Part shown: positions 17,558 to 26,476 of the stretch, in pieces | How positions within the stretch are numbered: the first letter of the stretch is position 1 | Layout of the letters: each line of letters starts with the position of its first letter | DNA from: Gordonia spumicola | Lineage (GTDB): Bacteria > Actinomycetota > Actinomycetes > Mycobacteriales > Mycobacteriaceae | Direction: 5' to 3' | Length of the DNA: 64,000 nucleotides | Assembly (NCBI RefSeq): GCF_009932475.1 | Contig: NZ_BJOV01000005.1 | Location: 1,116,001 to 1,180,000, forward strand | Program-made: the position numbers and the translations under genes | Notes under the pieces: generated by a model | Database searches by the model: none | What the model saw: only the letters and a program-made list of their open reading frames with translations | What the model was told of the DNA's origin: nothing

Positions 17558-19124
17558 ATGAACACCACGCTCGCCGATCAGTCCGGGGCCACGCTCACCG
17601 TCGAAGATGGCATGCTGCACATCCGGATGGTCATTCCCGATCTCGCCGAAGGCTCGGATGCCGCCGATGCGGCGTTGATGATGTTCGCCGCCCGCGGGGA
17701 CCTGTTTCAGGGCATGGTCTTGTGGGATCAGTACGAGGCGATCTACCGCGTGTACCAACGCCGTCTCGACCAGGTCTGCGGCAACGGCGCGTTCACGAAC
17801 CTGTACGACCCGCTGTGCCAGGTCGCCGCGTCGTATGCGACCGTCCGCGGTGTCCGTCAGTACACGGGTGAGAAGTTCGTCGACGAGGCCGTCTCCTGCA
17901 TGGAACGTGTGCCGGCGATCGGACTGCTGCTGCGTGGGGGTCTGCTCACGCCCACGCAGTTTCGTCTGGCGCTCGATCAGGTCGCCGCGGTCATCGACGC
18001 CGATGTCCTCGCGGTGATCGACGTCGATGACCGCCGACCGACTCCGCACCGCAGGCAATCTGACCGGGCCGCGGGTGACCGAGATCGTCGCTGCTGTTGT
18101 CGCTGAACATGATGTCGATGCTGCGCAGGCGGCGCGGGAGGCCGCCGCCAAGCCGCGCAAGAAGGTCGTGGTGGAGCCCGCCGACGGGACTCTGGCCGAC
18201 CTGCGGGTGACCGCCACGGTCGAGGACGTGCGGTTGGCGAAGGACTCCATCGACGCCGTGATCGCCGGTGTGTGCGCGGACGATCCGCGCGGTAAGGCCG
18301 TCCGCCGGTCGGATGCGGTGATCGCACTGCTGACCGGGAAGGTCTTCGCGTGCGAGTGCGAGAACGACGACTGCCCGTCGCGTGAAGGGGTTGAGGTCGC
18401 TGCTCGTCTGGCGACTGTGGTGCTGCATGTGGTGGCTCGGCGTGAGTCGCTGACCGGGGAGTCTGATGTCCCGGCCTATCTGGACGGGTTCGGTCCGATC
18501 ACCGCTGACCACGTCCGGGACATCGCTGCCGACGCCGACACGGTGATCCGGGACCTCGACGTCACCGATCTGCTCGGCGGGGCGTCGCAGCCGAGCAACG
18601 GGTACCGGCCGACCGCGGCGTGCGACACCCTCGTGCGCGCCGTGCACGGCAGGTGCACCCACCCCGGCTGTGACATGCCGGCCTACCGCTGCGACCTCGA
18701 CCACGTGACCGAGTACAACCACGGTGATCCGTCCGCGGGTGGTCCGACGTGTCCGTGCAATCTCAATCCGAAGTGTCGGTTCCATCATGGGTTGAAGACC
18801 TTCGTCGACGGCTGGCTCGACGATCAGATCGTGGATGCGAACGGGGTGATCTGGACCGAGGTCACGACTCCTGAAGGGATCACCGTCCGGTCGCGGGCGC
18901 TGAATCACTGGCTGCTGCCCGAACTCGGTCTGGTGCCCTGTGCGCACGACGACGCGCCGACCGCGTCGCGACCGCGAGTCGAATCGGACCCGGGGCGTCC
19001 GCGGTCCCGGACCGAGGCGAAGCACCGGTACCGGATGCGGATGCGGGCCTACAACCGCCGCAAGCGGGAAGGAGCACCCCGCACTCCGGGCTGCCCGTCG
19101 GCAGACGAGATGCCCCCGTTCTGA
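17558..19124 (+). pseudogene. DUF222 / HNH endonuclease (13E12-type), frameshifted
   Basis: The reading frame from ATG 17558 encodes a DUF222 N-terminus (LADQSGATLTVEDGMLHIRM to VIDADVLAVIDVDD, about 155 residues) and then runs out of frame to 18106. The continuation DRLRTAGNLTGPRVTEIV is in the +1 frame, open from about 18027 to 19124. It ends in an HNH nuclease domain (RCTHPGCDMPAYRCDLDHV; NPKCRFHHGLKT). A one-base insertion or two-base loss near 18010-18030 explains this. Such 13E12 repeat proteins are multicopy and mobile in Mycobacteriales. Alternatives are a sequencing error, or two separate products, the second starting at ATG 18027. Confidence 0.75.
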
Positions 19125-19238
19125 CCAGGTGTTGCGCCTTCCGCCGGACTGCCGGTCACTGACGGCGCTCGGAGCGCGACGCGAGCGGACGGAGGGCTTC
19201 TCGCCCAAGGAGCGGAAGGGAGGCCTGCGTCGCCACGT

Positions 19239-20387
19239 TCACGGGCGAGGCCGTTCGACGTTTCGACGGGTGCCGTCGGCGGACGCCAGGACGCGGACAT
19301 GGGTCCGGGACGGTGATCCACAGCCTCGTTCGCATCCGACCCAATGCTCGTGCGGCGGCGCGTCCGCATCCGGGTCGAGGCTTGTGACGTGTTCGCGCAA
19401 GGCGGTCCGGACGTCGGCGGCCGACTTCGCGCAGCCGGGTGATCCGGTGCATGCGGTGAGCGTGGTCCACGGCGAGCGCGAGTCGAACACGAAGCCGAGC
19501 GGAGCGAGCACTCGAACGACGGTCTCGGCCACCGCCTCATCGAGGTCGCTGATCAGGATCTCTCGTTCGGTCGTGACCGACACCGGAACTCCGATCGCCG
19601 CCGCGTACCTGGCCTGCTCGGCGGTGAGATTGCCGAACGGCACGACCGCGCCGAGCATCACGCGCCCATCGGTCTGGTCGAACCATCCGACGCGGGGCTC
19701 GGGATGGCGGGACGCCGGGAGGTGATGGTGGGCCTTCGTCTCGAGGGTGGAGAGGAACGCCGTGCGGCGGTCCTCGTCGAGGTCGGCGACTCTCCATGCG
19801 CCGTCGGCGACCCGGAGGAACGCCCGGGCCACGGCGACCATCCGATCGGGCAGGTCGTGCAGCGGCACGACGCCCACGACGTGGGAGCCGCCGACCACGA
19901 CGACGGCGTGATCCGCACTCACCGCGACCCCCGCGACGTCCGTCGTCCTGGCGAGGACGTCGCCGCGGCCGTCGTCGAATCCGAACCAGAACCGTCCCGA
20001 CAACGACGACGACCAGTCGGCGGCGACCAAGGCGTCGACGAGCGCATCCGCGAGTGGCCGCAGATCAGCGAGCCCACCGACCCGGCCGCTGAACGGCGAG
20101 ACGATCACGTTGCGCACGCGGTCGTGGTCGGAATCCGACGCGAGGCCCGCCGCGATCATGGCCTCGGCGAACGCCGCGACGTCGTTCTCGGCGATACCCC
20201 TGACCTGCAGATTGCCCCGGACCGTCAGTTCGATCGTGCCGTCGCCGAACTCGGCGGCCGCCAGTGCGAGCGCATCGAGGGCATCGGGCTCGATCACTCC
20301 ACCGGGCACCCGTATGCGGGCCAGCGCACCGTCCGCGGCCTGATGGGTCCGGAAGACGCCGGGGCAGCGGTCTGCGGGAATGCTCAC
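19239..20387 (-). CDS. cobG: Precorrin-3B synthase CobG
   Basis: CobG is the oxygen-dependent monooxygenase that makes precorrin-3B before ring contraction, the hallmark of the aerobic pathway. The 382-residue protein belongs to the nitrite/sulfite reductase ferredoxin-like family: RCPGVFRTHQAADGALARIRVPGG and LTVRGNLQVRGI at the N-terminus. The Fe-S cysteines are in TACTGSPGCAKSA (CxxxxxC) and WVGCERGCGSP (CxxxC). It is divergent from cobN, as in mycobacteria, but cut off from cobH by the accessory genes downstream. Confidence 0.92.
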   Translation of the reverse strand: MSIPADRCPGVFRTHQAADGALARIRVPGGVIEPDALDALALAAAEFGDGTIELTVRGNLQVRGIAENDVAAFAEAMIAAGLASDSDHDRVRNVIVSPFSGRVGGLADLRPLADALVDALVAADWSSSLSGRFWFGFDDGRGDVLARTTDVAGVAVSADHAVVVVGGSHVVGVVPLHDLPDRMVAVARAFLRVADGAWRVADLDEDRRTAFLSTLETKAHHHLPASRHPEPRVGWFDQTDGRVMLGAVVPFGNLTAEQARYAAAIGVPVSVTTEREILISDLDEAVAETVVRVLAPLGFVFDSRSPWTTLTACTGSPGCAKSAADVRTALREHVTSLDPDADAPPHEHWVGCERGCGSPSRTHVRVLASADGTRRNVERPRP

Positions 20388-20423
20388 CCGTTCAGCCTAG
20401 TGGTCTGCCGGGGTGGCTACGAT

Positions 20424-20580
20424 TGGCGGCGAACTCGATGTGGAAGCCGGTGTGAATCCGGCGCGGTCGCGCCACTGTGAGGAATCGGTGTCCATGACGC
20501 CGGTCCGAGCCAGACCCACGTCGTCAGGCCGAGAAGCCTCGGCCGTCCCCACGATGCCGGGCGCGTATTCCCGGCGAGGA
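20424..20580 (+). promoter_or_regulatory. Cobalamin (B12) riboswitch upstream of cobN
   Basis: The cobG-cobN gap holds conserved blocks of the cobalamin riboswitch in the right order: GAAGCCGGTGTGAATCCGGC at about 20443-20462, GCGCCACTGTGA ending at 20480, and the B12 box GAGCCAGACCCAC at 20507-20519. Downstream are a hairpin at 20527-20544 (GGCCGAG/CTCGGCC) and GCCGGG/CCCGGC at 20556-20575, the latter abutting the GAGGAG ribosome site of cobN. This suggests translational control: ligand binding would hide the ribosome site. The outer limits are approximate. Confidence 0.92.
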
Positions 20581-20587
20581 GTACGCC

Positions 20588-23500
20588 GTGATCACGCTGC
20601 TGTCCACGTCCGACACCGACCTGCGCACCGCAGCCACCTGCGGCGCCGACTATCGGGTGGCGAACCCGAGCCGCATCCTGCTCGACGAGATCCCCGGGCT
20701 CCTCGACGGCGCCGACCTCGTCGTCGTCCGAATCCTCGGCGGTCGCCGCGCGTGGGAGGACGGTCTCGACGCCGTTCTCGCCCACCGCATTCCGGTGGTG
20801 GTGCTGTCCGGCGAGCTCAACCCCGACCCGGACCTGATGGCGCTGTCGACGGTGCCGACCGGTGTCGCCGCCCAGGCGCACAGCTACTTCGTCGCGGGCG
20901 GACACGCCAACCTCGCGGCCGTCCACGACTTCCTGTCGGACACCGTGTTGCTCACCGGCCTCGGCTTCGCGGCACCGGTCGAGACCCCTTCTTGGGGAGT
21001 CCTGGAACGCACCCCGTCCTGCCCCTCGAGCGGAGTCGAGATGCGCATCGGGGTCCTCTTTTACCGGGCCCAGCATCTCGCCGGAAACACCGAGTACGTC
21101 GATGCGCTCTGCACCGCGATCGAAGGACACGGCGCACGGGCCGAGGCCGTGTTCTGCGCGTCGTTGCGCGCCGCGGACGACGACCTCATCGCGCACCTCG
21201 GCACGTTCGACGCGCTGATCGTGACCGTGCTCGCGGCGGGCGGCACCACTCCCGCGACCGCGGCTGCGGGCGGCGACGACGAGGCCTGGAACGTCGAGCG
21301 GCTAGCGGCGCTCGACATCCCGATCCTGCAGGGCCTGTGCCTGACGTCGTCGCGGGACGACTGGGCGTCGACCGATGACGGCGTGTCCCCGCTCGACGTG
21401 GCGAGTCAGGTCGCCGTGCCCGAGTTCGACGGGCGGATCATCACGGTGCCGTTCTCGTTCAAGGAGTTCGACGACAACGGACTGCCGCACTACGCGCCGG
21501 ACGTCGAACGCTGCGCACGTGTCGCAGGCATCGCGGTCCGGCACGCCCGTCTGCGTCATCTGCCGCCCGCGGACCGCCGGATCGCGCTGCTGCTGTCGGC
21601 GTATCCGACCAAGCACGCACGGATCGGCAACGCCGTCGGCCTGGACACGCCGCGCAGCCTCGTCCACCTGTTGCGCGCTTTGGGCGAGGCAGGCTACGAG
21701 GTGGCCGACGACGTGCCGGGCCTCGGCGCCACGCCCGCCGACGACGATCCCGACGCGCTGATGCACGCGCTCATCGACGCGGGAGGCCAGGACGCCGACT
21801 GGCTGACGGAGGACGCGTTGGCGGCGAATCCGATCCGGGTCAGCGCGGCCGACTACACGCGCTGGTTCCACACCCTGCCCACCGGTCTGCGCGAGTCGGT
21901 CACCGAGCACTGGGGGCCGCCGCCCGGCGAACTGTTCGTCGACAGGTCGACGAATCCGGACGGTGACATCGTGATCGCCGCGATGACCTTCGGCAATGTC
22001 GTCCTGCTCGTCCAGCCGCCGCGGGGTTTCGGCGAGAACCCGGTGGCGATCTACCACGATCCCGATCTGCCGCCCAGTCACCACTATCTGGCGAGCTACC
22101 GCTGGCTCGCATCGCGGGCCGACACCGACGGGTGGGGTTTCGGCGCCGACGCCGTCGTCCACGTCGGCAAGCACGGCAACCTCGAATGGCTGCCGGGCAA
22201 GACGCTCGGCATGTCGGCCGACTGCGGCACCGACGCGGCCCTCGGCGACCTCCCGTTGATCTACCCGTTCCTCGTCAACGATCCGGGTGAGGGCACACAG
22301 GCCAAGCGACGTGCCCACGCGGTACTCGTCGATCACCTGATCCCGCCGATGGCGCGTGCCGAGTCGTACGGCGACATCTCGCGCCTGGAACAGCTGTTGG
22401 ACGAGCACGCGAACATCTCCGCACTCGACCCGGGCAAACTCCCGGCCATCCGGCAACAGATCTGGACGCTGCTGACCGCCGCGAAGATGGACGCCGACCT
22501 CGGACTGGCTCAGCGTCCCGACGAGGACGTGTTCGACGACATGCTGCTGCACGTCGACGGTTGGCTGTGCGAGATCAAGGACGCCGCGATCCGCGACGGC
22601 CTCCACGTGCTCGGGCAGGCTCCGGACGCGGCCACCGAGGTCGACCTGGTGCTCGCGATGCTTCGCGCCCGTCAACTGTGGGGCGGCGCGCAGTCGTCGC
22701 CTGGTCTCCGGGAAGCGCTCGGCCTCGTGGAGAACGACTCGACGCGCGGTGAGGTCGACCGTGTCGAGCGGATCGCCCGCGACCTGGTGTCCGCCTGCGC
22801 CGCCGACGACTGGTCCGACGCCGCCGTCGCCGCTGCCGCCACCGGACATCCGCAGCAGGTCGGTGAGATCCTGTCGTTCGCCGCCCGCGAAGTGGTGCCG
22901 CGACTGCGCCAGACGAGCCGGGAGATCGATCAGGTGCTTCACGCGCTCGACGGCGGCTTCATCGAGTCGGGGCCGAGCGGCTCGCCGCTGCGCGGCCTGA
23001 TCAACGTGCTGCCGACCGGCCGGAACTTCTACTCCGTCGACCCGAAGGCCGTCCCGTCCCAGCTCGCGTTCGAGACGGGACGGGCGATGGCCGACTCGCT
23101 GGTGGACCGCTACGTCGCCGATCACGGCGAGTACCCCGCGTCCGTCGGGCTCTCGGTGTGGGGGACCAGCGCGATGCGCACGTCCGGTGACGACGTCGGC
23201 GAGATCCTCGCATTGCTCGGTGTCGCACCCGTGTGGGACGAGATGTCCCGGCGCATCACCGGCCTCGAACTCGTCCCGCTCGAGGAGCTCGGACGTCCGC
23301 GCATCGACGTGACGATCCGCATCTCGGGATTCTTCCGGGACGCGTTCGCGCACGTCGTGACGATGCTCGACGACGCGGTGCGCCTGGCGGCCGGCGCCGA
23401 CGAGCCTGCCGACCGCAACTTCGTCGCCGCGCACGCCCGTGCGGCGGTCGCCGAGCACGGCGACGCCCGGCGCGCGACGACACGCGTGTTCGGCTCGCGG

Positions 23501-24214
23501 CCCGGCACGTACGGAGCCGGACTGCTGCAGCTCATCGACTCCAAGCAGTGGCGGACCGACGAGGACCTCGCGGCCGTCTACACCGAGTGGGGAGGTTACG
23601 CGTACGGGCGCGACCTCGACGGCGTCGCCGCCGTCGAGGACATGCGTTCGGCCTACAAGCGCATCGCCGTCGCCGCGAAGAACACCGACACGCGAGAGCA
23701 CGACATCGCCGACTCGGACGACTACTTCCAGTTCCACGGCGGCATGGTCGCGACCGTCCGAGCGCTGACCGGGGAGAACCCGGAGGCCTACATCGGCGAC
23801 TCGACGCGTCCGGACGCGGTTCGTACGCGGACACTGCACGAGGAGACCTCACGCGTGTTCCGCGCCCGTGTGGTCAACCCGAGATGGCTGTCGGCGATGC
23901 GCCGTCACGGATACAAGGGTGCGTTCGAGATGGCGGCGACCGTCGACTACCTGTTCGGCTACGACGCCACGACCGACGTCGTCGCCGACTGGATGTACGA
24001 GCAGCTCACGGAGCAGTACGTGCTCGACGAGACGAACCGCGATTTCCTGCAGCAGTCCAACCCGTGGGCTCTGCACGCGATCTCCGAACGTCTGCTGGAG
24101 GCCGTCGAACGCGATATGTGGCATGAACCGCCCGCGGAACTCCTCGATGAACTGCGCCGCGTGTACCTCGACGCCGAGGGCGACATCGAGGAGCGGTCCG
24201 ACTCGAACGGGTGA
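20588..24214 (+). CDS. cobN: Cobaltochelatase subunit CobN
   Basis: CobN is the large subunit of the aerobic ATP-dependent cobaltochelatase that inserts cobalt into hydrogenobyrinate diamide. The 1208-residue length is normal. Motifs are PTWGVLER-like PSWGVLER, IGVLFYRAQHLAGNTEY, VSFKEFDD-like FSFKEFDDNGLPHYAPD, VVHVGKHGNLEWLPGKTLGMS, SVDPKAVPSQLAFETG and ESDDYFQFHGG-type DSDDYFQFHGGMVATVRAL. GTG start lies behind GAGGAG under riboswitch control. Residues about 146-152 come from a dispersed palindromic repeat. The small subunits (CobS/CobT or ChlI/D-like) are not in the window. Confidence 0.95.
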   Translation: MITLLSTSDTDLRTAATCGADYRVANPSRILLDEIPGLLDGADLVVVRILGGRRAWEDGLDAVLAHRIPVVVLSGELNPDPDLMALSTVPTGVAAQAHSYFVAGGHANLAAVHDFLSDTVLLTGLGFAAPVETPSWGVLERTPSCPSSGVEMRIGVLFYRAQHLAGNTEYVDALCTAIEGHGARAEAVFCASLRAADDDLIAHLGTFDALIVTVLAAGGTTPATAAAGGDDEAWNVERLAALDIPILQGLCLTSSRDDWASTDDGVSPLDVASQVAVPEFDGRIITVPFSFKEFDDNGLPHYAPDVERCARVAGIAVRHARLRHLPPADRRIALLLSAYPTKHARIGNAVGLDTPRSLVHLLRALGEAGYEVADDVPGLGATPADDDPDALMHALIDAGGQDADWLTEDALAANPIRVSAADYTRWFHTLPTGLRESVTEHWGPPPGELFVDRSTNPDGDIVIAAMTFGNVVLLVQPPRGFGENPVAIYHDPDLPPSHHYLASYRWLASRADTDGWGFGADAVVHVGKHGNLEWLPGKTLGMSADCGTDAALGDLPLIYPFLVNDPGEGTQAKRRAHAVLVDHLIPPMARAESYGDISRLEQLLDEHANISALDPGKLPAIRQQIWTLLTAAKMDADLGLAQRPDEDVFDDMLLHVDGWLCEIKDAAIRDGLHVLGQAPDAATEVDLVLAMLRARQLWGGAQSSPGLREALGLVENDSTRGEVDRVERIARDLVSACAADDWSDAAVAAAATGHPQQVGEILSFAAREVVPRLRQTSREIDQVLHALDGGFIESGPSGSPLRGLINVLPTGRNFYSVDPKAVPSQLAFETGRAMADSLVDRYVADHGEYPASVGLSVWGTSAMRTSGDDVGEILALLGVAPVWDEMSRRITGLELVPLEELGRPRIDVTIRISGFFRDAFAHVVTMLDDAVRLAAGADEPADRNFVAAHARAAVAEHGDARRATTRVFGSRPGTYGAGLLQLIDSKQWRTDEDLAAVYTEWGGYAYGRDLDGVAAVEDMRSAYKRIAVAAKNTDTREHDIADSDDYFQFHGGMVATVRALTGENPEAYIGDSTRPDAVRTRTLHEETSRVFRARVVNPRWLSAMRRHGYKGAFEMAATVDYLFGYDATTDVVADWMYEQLTEQYVLDETNRDFLQQSNPWALHAISERLLEAVERDMWHEPPAELLDELRRVYLDAEGDIEERSDSNG
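21025..21043. repeat. Palindromic repeat element within cobN
   Basis: CTCGAGCGGAGTCGAGATG shares the core CGAGCGGAGTCGAG with the intergenic element at 60393-60412, in opposite orientation, and is close to the two copies at 17432-17483. It encodes a short in-frame Cys/Ser/Pro segment between WGVLER and IGVLFYRAQ of CobN, a linker where other CobN proteins vary. Confidence 0.6.
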
Positions 24215-24288
24215 GAAGGAACTTTGTCGGGGGAGTAGACGTTGAACATGACGAACACGTCAACCTCCGACGGAGAGAGAACACGGAC

Positions 24289-24816
24289 ATGATCAGGCTT
24301 CTACTTGCGGGCTACCTCGTCGTGGAGATCGCGGCGTTCGCCGCCCTGACGTACTTCCTCGGCTTCGGGTGGGCGTTGTTGATCACATTGGGCGCCGCGG
24401 CGATCGGATTCGCAGTCCTCGGGCGGCGTGCGCGGGGCCTCGTCTCCGACCTCCGACGCGCCTCGCGCCGTGAACCGACCGACGGTGAACCCGCGTCCGA
24501 CACCGCATTGTTCGCGGGCGCCGCCGTGTTCACCATCCTGCCCGGCGTCGTGTCGACGATCGTCGGCCTCGCGCTCATGACCCGGCCGGTGCGCAGCGCC
24601 CTGCATCCGGTGATCGACCGCGGCATCGCGCGACGCACATCGCTCATCATGGCCGGAGTGCCCGGCGGAGTCGGCGGCCGGTACGTCGACGGGACCGTCG
24701 AAGGCGATGTGATCGATCAGACGTCCGACGTGGTCGACCTGACACCGCGTCGTCCCGACGGCACCGTCTACGTCGATCTGCCGAGCCTGCCGCAGCCGCC
24801 GCTCACCCGGCCGTGA
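24289..24816 (+). CDS. fxsA: FxsA-family membrane protein
   Basis: FxsA proteins are small cytoplasmic membrane proteins; the E. coli one relieves phage T7 F-exclusion, but the normal role is unknown. The 175-residue product shows two hydrophobic segments near the start (IRLLLAGYLVVEIAAFAAL; WALLITLGAAAIGFAVLG) and a third around 80-105 (FAGAAVFTILPGVVSTIVGLAL, containing the family PG). The acidic C-terminus is variable. ATG 24289 follows GGAGAGAG at a fair distance. Same strand as cobN, 74 bases on. Synteny with Rv2053c. Confidence 0.85.
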   Translation: MIRLLLAGYLVVEIAAFAALTYFLGFGWALLITLGAAAIGFAVLGRRARGLVSDLRRASRREPTDGEPASDTALFAGAAVFTILPGVVSTIVGLALMTRPVRSALHPVIDRGIARRTSLIMAGVPGGVGGRYVDGTVEGDVIDQTSDVVDLTPRRPDGTVYVDLPSLPQPPLTRP

Positions 24817-24853
24817 CGGCGCACACCGACGACCCTTTGACACAATCGACGGT

Positions 24854-26476
24854 GTGACCACACAGCTTCTGGTCGGAGGAGTCGTCTACTCCTCACCGGC
24901 CGTCCCCGATGCCACCGCATTCGCCGTCACGGACGGCACCGTCGTCTGGGTCGGCACCGACGACGTGGGGCGGGCGTTGCATCCCGACGCCGAGATCGTC
25001 GACCTCGACGGTCACTTCGTGGCGCCCGCGTTCGTCGATTCGCACGTCCACCTCACGGACATGGGCCTGCGCCTTGTCGGCCTCGATCTGACGACCGCCA
25101 CCAGCCGAACCGACTGCCTTGACCGACTCGCCGAGTACGCGGCGTCGTCGGACGACGACGTCATCTGGGGACTCGGGTGGGATGCGTCGTCGTGGTCCGG
25201 CGACCGGCTCGACGACGACATGCCGCCGACGACGGCCGACCTCGACCGGGTCGCGGCGGGCAAACCCGTCTATCTGGCTCGCATCGACGAGCACTCGGCC
25301 GCGGCGTCGAGCGCGTTGCGTGAACTGGTCCACGGGATCGAGGCCGTGACCGGATACGACGCGCAGGCGCCGCTCGTCGCCGACGCCCACCATCGGGTGC
25401 GGGCCGCGGCGCGAGCCCTCATCACGCCCGAGGCACGGCACCGTGCCCAGATCCGGGCCCTCGACCACGCGGCGTCGCGCGGCGTGGTCGTCGTCCACGA
25501 GAACGGCGGACCCGACATCAGCGGGGTCGACGACTTCCGGTCGCTCGCCGAACTCGATCACGGGGTGAGCGTCCGACGCTATTGGGGCCAGCCCGTTAGC
25601 ACCCTGGAGGAGGCTCGGGCGGTCGTGTCGGCGATGGGCGCCGACGCCATCGGCGGCGACCTGTTCGTCGACGGGGCACTGGGATCGCGCACGGCGTGGC
25701 TCCGCGAGGAGTACAGCGACGCGCCGGGCGAGTTCGGAGTCAGCTACCTCGACGAGGACACCATCGCCAATCACCTGCGCGCGACGACCCTCGCCGGCGT
25801 CCAGGCCGGGTTCCACGTCATCGGCGACGGTGCCACCGCGGCCGTGGCCGCGGCGCTGACCCTGGTCGCCGACGAACTCGGCACACCCGCCATCGCGCGC
25901 TGCGCGCATCGTCTGGAGCACGCCGAGATGGTGACTCCCGAACAGGCCGAGGTGTTCGCCCGATGCGGGGTGATCGCGAGCATGCAACCGCTGTTCGACG
26001 ACGAGTGGGGCGGTGACGACGCACTGTACGAGAAGCGGCTCGGCGATCGCGCTCGCTCCCTGAACGACTTCGCGGGGCTGGCGAAAGCCGGTGTCGCACT
26101 GGCATTCTCGAGCGACGCTCCGGTCTGCGACATCGATCCGTGGGCGACGATCCGCGCCGCGGCCCACCACCACACCCCGACCAACGCGATCTCACCGCGC
26201 GCGGCCTTCGCCGCCTGCACGAGGGGCGGATGGCGGGCCGGGGGAGTCAACGACGGTCTCACCGGGACGCTCGTCCCCGGAGCCCCCGCGCACTACGCGG
26301 TCTGGGACGTCGACGATCTTGTGGTCGCGGCGTCGCACGCGGGTGTTCAGCGGTGGTCGACCGATCCGCGTTCGCGCGTGCCCGCGCTGCCCGACGTCGC
26401 GCCGGGCGCACGGCTGCCCGAATGTGTGCGAACCGTCGCGGGCGGGGTCACGATCTACGAGCGGCCCACCGCGTGA
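24854..26476 (+). CDS. Amidohydrolase family protein (YtcJ-like)
   Basis: A 540-residue metal-dependent hydrolase of the amidohydrolase_3 (YtcJ) type. It shows the first metal motif FVDSHVHLTDMG (HxH, about residue 62), the core VIDLDGHF-like VDLDGHFVAPAF, FHVIGDGATAAV (His), HRLEHAEMV (His) and AFSSDAPVCDIDPW (Asp). No signal peptide. Substrate unknown; relatives are often called N-substituted formamide deformylases without proof. GTG start. Its stop overlaps the lnt GTG, so it heads or belongs to the lnt-ppm1 operon. Confidence 0.85.
   Translation: MTTQLLVGGVVYSSPAVPDATAFAVTDGTVVWVGTDDVGRALHPDAEIVDLDGHFVAPAFVDSHVHLTDMGLRLVGLDLTTATSRTDCLDRLAEYAASSDDDVIWGLGWDASSWSGDRLDDDMPPTTADLDRVAAGKPVYLARIDEHSAAASSALRELVHGIEAVTGYDAQAPLVADAHHRVRAAARALITPEARHRAQIRALDHAASRGVVVVHENGGPDISGVDDFRSLAELDHGVSVRRYWGQPVSTLEEARAVVSAMGADAIGGDLFVDGALGSRTAWLREEYSDAPGEFGVSYLDEDTIANHLRATTLAGVQAGFHVIGDGATAAVAAALTLVADELGTPAIARCAHRLEHAEMVTPEQAEVFARCGVIASMQPLFDDEWGGDDALYEKRLGDRARSLNDFAGLAKAGVALAFSSDAPVCDIDPWATIRAAAHHHTPTNAISPRAAFAACTRGGWRAGGVNDGLTGTLVPGAPAHYAVWDVDDLVVAASHAGVQRWSTDPRSRVPALPDVAPGARLPECVRTVAGGVTIYERPTA

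Noticed and set aside
21302..23839. An 845-codon minus-strand open frame inside cobN
   Set aside because: Antisense shadow of a conserved chelatase gene, without recognisable domains.
24241..24264. Inverted repeat GTTGA...TCAAC upstream of fxsA
   Set aside because: Arms are five bases, the spacer is long and off-symmetry, and no U-tract follows. It is not enough to call a terminator or operator.
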